Shown in pieces: positions 1 to 9,100 of a stretch of DNA of 10,868 nt. Where the stretch lies: assembly GCA_017354515.1 (NCBI GenBank), contig JAFMQT010000110.1, forward strand, positions 1 through 10,868. Reading direction: 5' to 3'. The notes under the pieces are model-generated. The model ran no database searches, was not told the origin of the DNA, and saw only the letters and a program-made list of their open reading frames with translations. Every line of letters starts with the position of its first letter. Positions within the stretch are counted from its first letter, which is position 1. The stretch is from Nocardia sp. (GTDB lineage Bacteria; Actinomycetota; Actinomycetes; Mycobacteriales; Mycobacteriaceae). The position numbers and the translations under genes are program-made.

Positions 1-1
1 G

Positions 2-166
2 CGCACCGAACAGCAGATAGGCCGGCAGGTCGAGTCCGGCTGTCCGGGCCCGCGCGGCCACCGTGGTGGCGAGTAGCGAATTGCCGCCCAGTTCGAAGAA
101 TCCACTGTCGGCGCCGACCTCGTCGACGCCCAGGACGTCGGCGAAGATATCACAGAGGGTGCTCTC
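2..166 (-). other. Carrier (thiolation/PCP) domain T4, C-terminus cut by window end
   Basis: Carrier for the residue activated by A4. Ser3597 (77-79) in DSGFFELGGNSLLATT is the expected phosphopantetheine site. The sequence runs through LDLPAYLLFGA and leaves the window before the last helix is complete. What follows (another C domain, an epimerization domain or a thioesterase) cannot be seen. The GGNSL form favours a following C domain. Confidence 0.92.
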
Positions 167-3100
167 GACCGGATCGGCCGGCGCCCGATAGCGCGCCGCG
201 GCGGTGAATTCCGGTTCCGGCAGCGCTGCCCGGTCGAGCTTGCCGACCGGTGTGAGCGGTATCCGGTCGATCAGGGTGATCGATTGCGGGACCATATAAT
301 TCGGCAGCGATGCGGTGAGATGCGCGGTCAAATCGGCAGCGGTGGTGTCGGCCCGCACATACGAGACCAGGGCGGTGCTGCCGGCCGCGGTGCGGTGGCC
401 GATGGTGTGCGCGAACGTGACCGCCGGATGCCGGCTCAATGCCGCGTCGATCTCGCCCAGTTCGATCCGGAAACCGCGGATCTTCACCTGATGGTCGCTG
501 CGGCCGAGATATTCGATATCGCCGGGTCCGCCGTCATCGGCCGGCCGGATGCGCACCAGATCACCGGTGCGATACATCCGGTCTCCCGGTTTCCCATAGG
601 GATTGGCCACGAATCGGCCCGCGGTCGGCCCGGGACGCCCGTGGTACCCGCGCGCCAGCGCGTCGCCGGCCAGATACAGCTCTCCGGTCACACCCAGCGG
701 CACCGGCCGCATCCGGGCATCCAGGACCAGCACGCACACGCCGCGGATCGGCGCGCCGATCGGAATGGGTCCGCCCCCCTCCAGCGGCGCGGACATGACG
801 GTGACGATGGTGGTCTCGGTCGGCCCGTACGCATTGTGCAGATCCCTTCCGGGAGCCCAGCGTTCGACGACCTCCGCGGGCAGGGCCTCACCGCCGGCCA
901 GCACATGCCGGAATTCGGTGATGCCGGTGGGGTCGACGGTGGCCAGCGCGGCCGTGGTGATGAAGGCGTGGGTTATCCGCTGCTCGATCAGCACCCGCGC
1001 CAAATCGGGCCCGCCGACGACACCGGGCGGGGTGAGGACCAGGGTCGCGCCGCCGCCCAGGGCCAGCAGCAGATCCAGCACCGCCGCGTCGAAACTCGGT
1101 GTGGCGAAGTGCAGGACGCGGCTGCCGGGGCCGACATCGAACCGTTCGGCGGTCTCATCGGTGAACGCCGCCAGTCCGCGATGGGTGACCACGACACCCT
1201 TGGGTGTTCCGGTGGACCCGGAGGTGTAGATGACGTAGGCGGGGTTGTCCGGGCGCAGCGGGGCGAGCCGGTCGGCGTCGGTGAACGGTGCCTGCGATCC
1301 GCGCCGGATCCGTTCGCGCACAGCGGGATCGTCGAGGGCCAGCCAGTGCACGGTGTCTGGCAGCCGGTCGCGGTGTTCGAGCAGCGTCAATCCCAGTGCC
1401 GCACCGGAATCGGCGAGCATCTGGTTGATTCGCGCCGTCGGATATCCGGGGTCGACGGGCAGGAACGCGGCGCCGGTCGCACTCACCGCCAGTACCGCGA
1501 CCACCGATTCCACCGATCGCGGAATACCCAGGGCCACCAGGGTTTCCGGTCCGACACCGTGTCCGGTCAGCATCCGGGCGAGCCGGCTACTCCAGTGGTC
1601 GAGCATCTCGTAGGTGACCTCGGCGCCGGGGCCGGCCAGCGCCACCGCGTGCCGGTCGGCCCGGACCGCCGCGGCGAAGATCTCCGGCAGGGTGCGTAGC
1701 GCGCCGGCCTCCCGCCCGCGCATCGGAACCAGTGCGGACAATTCGGAGGGTTCGAGCAGTTCCAGCTCGCCCACGATGGCCGTCGGATCGGTGGCGATGG
1801 CCCCGAGCAGGCGCACCAGCCGGTCGGCGAGGCGCGTGGCGGAGGTTTCGTCGAACAGGTCCGCGCTGTAGTTGACCGATAGCGCGAGGCCGTCGGGTGC
1901 GCGGTCGGCGGTGCGGTGCTCGGTCAGGGTGAACTGCAGATCGAATTTGGCGATTCCGGGATCGATATCGATCGGTTCGATCCGCAGGTCCGGAAGCTCC
2001 AGCGCGGCAACGGGTTCGGTGTGCACCGAGAGCATCACCTGGAACAGCGGGTGGTGGGCGCCCGAGCGTACCGGATCGAGGGCCTCTACCAGCCGCTCGA
2101 AGGGCAGTTCGCTGTGGCCGAAGGCGTCCAGATCGGTCTCGCGCACGGATTTCAGCAGGGTATCGAATCGGTCGCCGTGCTGAACGCGGGTGCGCAGGAC
2201 GAGGGTGTTGACGAACATCCCGATCATGGCGTCCAGTTCGGGCCGGCCACGACCGGATACCGCTGTCCCGACCGCGATATCACCGGAGCCGGTGATCCGG
2301 TGCAGCAGCACGGCCACCGCCGCGTGCAGTGTCATGAATACGGTCGCGCCGTTGCGGGAGGCGATGGCGGCCAACTCCTGATGGACGGCCGCGCCGACCC
2401 GCCGCTCGATCGTTCCGCCTCGATAGGTGGGTACGGGTGGGCGGGGTCGATCCGCCGGCAGCGCGAGCAGTTCGGGCATTCCGTCGAGCCGATCGCGCCA
2501 GTAATCGAGCCGGCGGCGCAGGAGCGAGTTCGGATCGCCGGAGTCCCCGAGCCGATCCCGTTGCCACAGTGTGTAATCGATGTACTGCGGCCGCTGATCG
2601 TCGGTGTCCGGCGGCTGTCCCGCCAGCACGGCCCGGTATTCGGCGGCCACCTGAGCCGACAGCGGGCCCAGCGACCATCCGTCCATCGCGATGTGGTGGA
2701 CGACCAGCACCAGCAGGTGCTCGCGCGCGCCGATATCGAAGACCGCTGCCCGGATCGGTACCTCGTTCGCGATATCGAATCCGGGAGCGATGAACTCGGC
2801 TATCGCGGCACGGTGGGTCGCGGCGTCCACGGAGCGGATTTCGAGCGTGACCGCGGCGGATTCGGGATCGAGCACCACCTGGACCGGTTCACCGGCGGTC
2901 CGCGGATACACCGTCCGCAGCGTCTCGTGCGCGGCTTGGACGCGGCGCAGCGCCGCCCGCAGCGCCGCGTGGTCCAGCGGACCGCACAGTCGCAGGGTCA
3001 GCGGGATGTTGTAGGTGCCCGATCCGGGCTCGCCGAGCCGATCGAGCAACCACAGGCGCCGTTGCGGGTCGCTGAGCGGAATCCGCTCCGGCCGCTCCCG

Positions 3101-6100
3101 GCGCACCAGGGCGGGAGTTTCCGCGCATCCGCCGGCGACCCGGATCGCGAGCTCGGCCGCGGTCGGGGCCACGAACACCTCCCGCACGGGTACCCGCACT
3201 CCGGTGGCCGCCTCGATCCTTCCCGCCAATTGCGTTGCCAGCAGCGAGTTTCCGCCGAGTTCGAAGAAGCTCCGGTCGACGTCGGTGACCTCGACCCCGA
3301 CCAGCTCGCCCATCGTTCCGGCGATCAGGCGCTCGGTATCGGTTCCCGGCTCCCGGCCTGCCCGCTCCTCGGCCAGTGGTCGCGGCGACGGCAATGCGGG
3401 GCGATCCAATTTGCCGGTCGGTGTGAGCGGGATGTCGTCGAGGAAGGCGAATGCCGACGGAATCATATGCCGGGGAAGGGTTTCCGACAGTCGTGCACAC
3501 AGCCGCGCGGGCTCGGGCGGGTCACCGTCGGCCCGGATGAAGGCGACGAGCCGGTCCGACTCGCCGACCCGCCGCACCTCGGCGTGGGCGAATCCGACCG
3601 CGGGATCTGCGGTGAGCGCCGCCTCGACCTCGCCGAGTTCGATCCGAAATCCACGCAGTTTCACCTGGTTATCGCCGCGGCGGACATAACGAAGACCACC
3701 GTCGCGGGTCCAGCGCACCAGATCGCCGGTGCGGTACATCCGCGACCCGCACGGTCCGAACGGGTCGGCGACGAACCGGCCCGCGGTCAACGCCGGCCGG
3801 GCGTGATACGAGCGAGCCAGCCCGGGTCCGGCGAGATACAACTCGCCCGCGACACCGTCGGGAACCGGCCGCAACCAGTCGTCCAGGACCATCGCCCGCA
3901 CCCCACGCAGGAAGGTCCCCACTTCGGCGGGCCGGCACACCGAAACCGGGGTCATCGATACGATCACGGTGGTTTCGGTCGGTCCGTAGACGTTGAACAT
4001 GCGGCGTCCCGGCGACCAGCGGGCGATCAGTTCCGGCCCGAGGCTCTCCCCGCCGACCATCAGACCGCGCAGCGCTGGCAGCGGACGGCGAACGGGATCG
4101 ATGGTGGCCAGCGCCGCCGGGGTGATGAATGTGTGGGTGATGCGCGTCCGGGTCATCAACTCGGCCAGTTCGTCTCCGCCGTACACATCCGGCGGCACGA
4201 TCACCAGCGCGGCGCCGGACCCGAACGCCAGCAACAGATCCAGCACCGCCGCGTCGAAACTCGGGGACGAGAAGTGCATGGTCCGCGCACCGGGACCCAC
4301 CTGCAGGCGGTCGCGGAATTCGGCGGCCAGATCCGCGAGCGAACCGTGCGTGGCCACGACTCCCTTGGGTGTCCCGGTGGACCCGGACGTGTAGATCAGA
4401 TAGGCGATATCGGAGGTCCGGACGGGCCGCAGGCGCTGGGCATCGGTGATGGGACCGGCCGCCGCACCGGCGATTTCGCCGCGCCAGTCGGTAGCGTCGA
4501 GGACCAGCCATCCGATCCGGTCGGCGCCGGCCTCCCGCAGACCCGCCGCGGATTCGCTCAGCGTGATGCCCGTCGCGGCGCCCGAATCGGCGAGCATATG
4601 GGTGATCCGGTCCGGCGGATATCCGGGGTCGATGGGTACGAACGCGGCACCGGTCGCGGTCACGGCAAGGGCCGCGATCACCGAATACGCCGACCGCTCC
4701 AGACCTATCGCCACCTTGTCGCCGGATCCCAGGCCGCGTCCGATCAACACGCGGGCCAGCCGATTGACGCGCCGGTCGAGTTCGGCGTAGGTGAGCACGG
4801 TCTCGCCATCACACAGTGCGGGATGTCCGGGGTACGCGGCCGCGGTGGCGGCGAATATCTCGGCCAGGCTGCTCGCGGTCCCGGCGGCGGCGCCGAGCGC
4901 CGGGCAGCGACCGCGTTCGGTGTCGGTGCGGACGTCGATATCGCCCACCGCGATCGACGGTCGCGCACCGACCGCCGCCAGGATCCGCAGGAACCTGTCC
5001 GCGAGGGATTCGACGGTGTCGAGATCGAACAGTTCGGTGCTGTAGGCGAATTCGAGCTCGCCGCCGGTCAGATCACCGGCGCGCAACTCCAGATCGAATT
5101 TGGCGTGGCCGACCTCCAGCGGTGCCGCGGTGACCTCCAGACCGGGCAGGCGCGGCGGCGCGATATCCCGATCGTCGATGGTGAGCGCGACCTGGAACAG
5201 CGGATGCCGGACAGCGCCGCCGGGGTCGGCGCCCAGCGCCGCGACCACCCGATCGAATGGGACATCGGCGTGCGCGAGGGCGGCCAGCTCATCGTCCCGG
5301 TCGGCGTGCAGGAGTTCGGTGAACGAGCGCGACGGGTCGACATCCGACCGCAGCACAACGGTATTGACGAACATCCCCACCACGGCGTCCAATCGGCGAT
5401 CGCCGCGCCCGCCGACGGGCGTCCCGATGGCGATATCGCGTACGCCCGTGACCGCGCGCAACAACACCGCCAGCGCCGAGTGCAGCACCATGAACGCGCT
5501 GACGCCCTCGCCGCGGGCCAGTTCAGCGAGGGCTTGTCGGACCGGCCCGGGGATCCGGCGGCCCGCGGTGGCCAGGGACTGATTCGGTTCGTCGGACCGG
5601 GGCCGGTCGTACGGCAAGGGCAGCTCCGGGGGCAGATCGGCGAGCCGGTGCCGCCAGTAGCCGAGCTGACGCCCGGCCGGACTGTCCGGATCGTTCTCAT
5701 CGCCCAGATGAGCTCGCTGCCACAGCGCGAAATCGGTGTACCGCACCGGCAATGGCGGCGACTCGGGTACCTCGCCGACGCTGCGGGCCCGGTAGGCCTC
5801 GGCCAGATCGGCGGTCAGCGGGCCCAGCGACCACCCGTCCGCCGCGATATGGTGCAGCACCACCGCGAGCCGGTGGTACTGGGACGCGCTGCGCACCAAC
5901 AGGATTCGCAGCGGAACGTCGGTGGTGAGATCGAATCCGGTGACCGCCGCATGCCGCAGCGCGGCCTCGGCTCGCCCCGGATCGGATTCGACGACCTCGA
6001 CCGGCGGAACCGCCTCGTCGGCAGGCCGGATCAGCTGACGGCCACCCTCGCCGTCATCGGGGTGCACGGTGCGCAACACCTCGTGCCGCGCCACCACATC

Positions 6101-9100
6101 CCCGAAAGCGGCGCGGAGCGCGTCGATATCCAGATCACCACGAATATCGAGAACGACAGCGATGTTGTACGCACTCGATTCGGGCGCGACGCGATTGAGC
6201 AACCACACCCGCTGCTGCGCCGGAGCCAACGGCAGCCGCTCGGGCCGCGGACGCACCCGAACCAGCGGGGTGCGCGTACTCGCCGGAGTGCGCAGGAACT
6301 CCTCGCTGAGGGCGGCGACGGTCGGCGCCGCGAAGACCGCGCGCACCGGCAGATCCACCCCGTAACGCTCGTACAATGCCGCCACCAGGCGGGTGGCCAG
6401 CAGCGAGTTGCCGCCCAGATCGAAGAAACTGTCCTCGGCGCCCACGTCGGCGCCACCGAGGACCTCGGCGAACGCGGCCGCTACTCGCCGTTCGGCGTCC
6501 GTCGCGGGCGCGCGCGAGGCGCCGCTCGCGGCGAATACCGGTTCGGGCAGCGCCGCCCGGTCGATTTTGCCCGCCCGGGTGAGCGGAACACGGTCGAGAA
6601 TGGTCACCGCGTCGGGCACCATATATCCGGGCAGCCCGCGGCGCAGCGCGGCACGCACCGCGGCGGGGTCGGGCGCGGGGTCGGCGGTGAGATAGGCGGC
6701 GAGCCGACGATGGCCGCCGGAATCGGTGTGCACCAGGGTAAATGCGGAACGCACACCCGGGAATTCCAGTAGCGCCCGGTCGATTTCGGCCAATTCGATC
6801 CGGAAGCCGCGCACCTTCACCTGATCGTCGGCACGGCCCAGGAACCGGAGCCCGCCGCGGCGATCGGCGACTACGAGGTCACCGGTCCGGTACATCCGTT
6901 CGCCCGGGCGGCCGTGCGGGTCGGCGACGAATCGGGTGGCGGTCTGCGCGGACCTGCCGTGATAGCCGCGCGCCAGGGCCCGGCCGCAGACGTAGAGCTC
7001 ACCGGGGGTTCCGGGCGGCACCGGTCGCAACCGCGCGTCGAGAACCGATATCCCGCTACCTCGCACCGGGTCACCGAGCACAGCCGGCTGCCGCGGATGC
7101 AGGGGCTCGGAGATGGTGGCGGCCACCGTGGTCTCCGACGGCCCGTACATATTGTGCATCCGGTACCGGCCGGCCCACGCCGAGACCAACTCGGGTGGGC
7201 AGGCCTCACCGCCGACCATGACCGTCCGCAGATCGCCGGGTACGGCCGGGTCGACGGTGGCCAGGGCCGCGGGTGTGACGAAGGCATGGGTCACCCGTTC
7301 GTCGCGGAGCAACGCCGCGAGTTCGGCGCCGCCGTAGATATTCGTGGGCGCCACGACGATCGTCGCGCCGGCCCGGAACCCGAGCAGTAGTTCCAGGACC
7401 GAGGCATCGAAACTCGGTGCGGAGAAATGCAGTGTCCTGGAACCCTCGTTCACCTCGAACCGCTCACACTCCTCCGCCGCCAACGAGGACAGGCCGGTGT
7501 GGGTGACGGCCACGGCCTTCGGAGTTCCGGTGGAACCGGAGGTGTAGATGAGGTACGCGAGCTGGCCGGGATGCACCGGCGCGAGCCGGTCCCGGTCGCC
7601 GATCGGTCCGGACGACACCGCGGCACAACCCGTTTCGCACTCCTCAGAGTCCAGCACCAGCCAGGTCCGCACACCCGAGGCACGGGCCCGCCGATAATCC
7701 GTGGTGGTCACCGCGATCCGCGCACCGGAGTCGGTGAGCATATGCGTAATCCGATCCTCGGGATAGCCCGGATCGATCGGGACGTAGGCGGCGCCGGACT
7801 TGGCGACGGCCCACAGCGCGGTGATCGCGTCCGGTCCGCGCGGCAGCAGCAGCGCAACCACCGTTTCCGGCCCCGCACCCTGCCCGATCAGCAAGCGCGC
7901 CAACCGGTTCGACGACTCATCGAGCTCCCGGTAGGTGGTGTCGCGGCCGAGACAGCGCACCGCGACCCGATCGGGCCGGCGTGCCGCGGTCCGGGTGAAC
8001 AGTTCAGCCAGCGTGATCGGGGGCTCGCCGGCGGCCGCGACCCGTGGCGCGAGGGCCGCGTGCTCGATCGGCGTCAGGATCGCGATATCGCCGACCGGGC
8101 GCGCCGGCCGGGCCAGCGCCTCGGCCAGGACGGTTCCGAAGCGCCCCGCGATCCCGGTCACGGTCTCGCGATCGAACACATCGGTCGCATAACCGATCTG
8201 GATATCCATCCGGCCGCGTTCGGGATCGTCGCGGATGGTGAACTGCAGGTCGAATTTGACCGCACCGCCGGCCACCGGAAGCACCTGCGCCCGCACTCCG
8301 GGCAGCGACAGTTCGGGCTCACCGGCCGTCTCATACGACAGCATCACCTGGAACAGCGGATGCCGCGCTCCGGAGCGTTCCGGGTTGACCACCTCGACCA
8401 GCCGCTCGAACGGAATGTCGGCGTGGGCGAAGGCATTCAGATCGGTTTCCCGGACGCTGTCGAGTATGTCGGCGAATCCGGCGGCGGGGTCGATCTCGGT
8501 CCGCAGCACCAGTGTGTTGACGAACATCCCGACCAACTCGTCCAGCATCGGATCGGTGCGCCCGGCGATCGGGGTGCCGATCGCGATATCGCCGGTGGCG
8601 CACAGCCGAGCCAGCAGTGTGGCCAGGGCGGCGTGGACCACCATGAACACGCTGGCACCGCGTTCGCCCGCGAGTTTCGCGGCGCCCGCCCGGATCCGGT
8701 CCGGCACCGGATACACGATCACCTCGCCGGCGCCGGTGCGCCGGGGCGGGCGCGGCCGGTCCAGTGGCAGATCGAGTTGGTCGGGTAGTCCGTCGAGAAT
8801 CTGCCGCCAGTGCGATATCTGGCGGCTCAGCGCGCCGGCCGGGTCGGATTCGGTGCCGAGCAGATCACGCTGCCAGAGCGCGAAATCGGCGTATTGCAGG
8901 GGCAGCGGCGTCCATTGCGGTGCCCGCCCTTCGGTCCGCGCGGTGACGGCGGCGGTCAGATCGCGGACCAGGGGGCCCACCGACCAGCCGTCACAGCAGA
9001 TGTGGTGCAGCACCAGCACCAGCACCTGGCTGCCGGCGCCACAGTCGATCAGCCGCGCCCGGAACGGGAATTGCGTGCGCAGATCGAACGGCAGTCGCGC

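Noticed and set aside
1..166. Thioesterase or gene end at the low-coordinate edge
   Set aside because: The frame is still open inside the carrier domain at the window end; no stop codon or GxSxG motif is present.
284..1699. Plus-strand open frame of 471 codons
   Set aside because: Codon-aligned antisense of A4; its stop lies opposite a CTA leucine codon and the translation shows no domain or sensible composition.
3669..4511. Minus-strand open frame of 280 codons in another phase, possibly hinting at a frameshift in A3
   Set aside because: The true frame carries all A3 motifs without a break through this interval, so no frameshift is needed.
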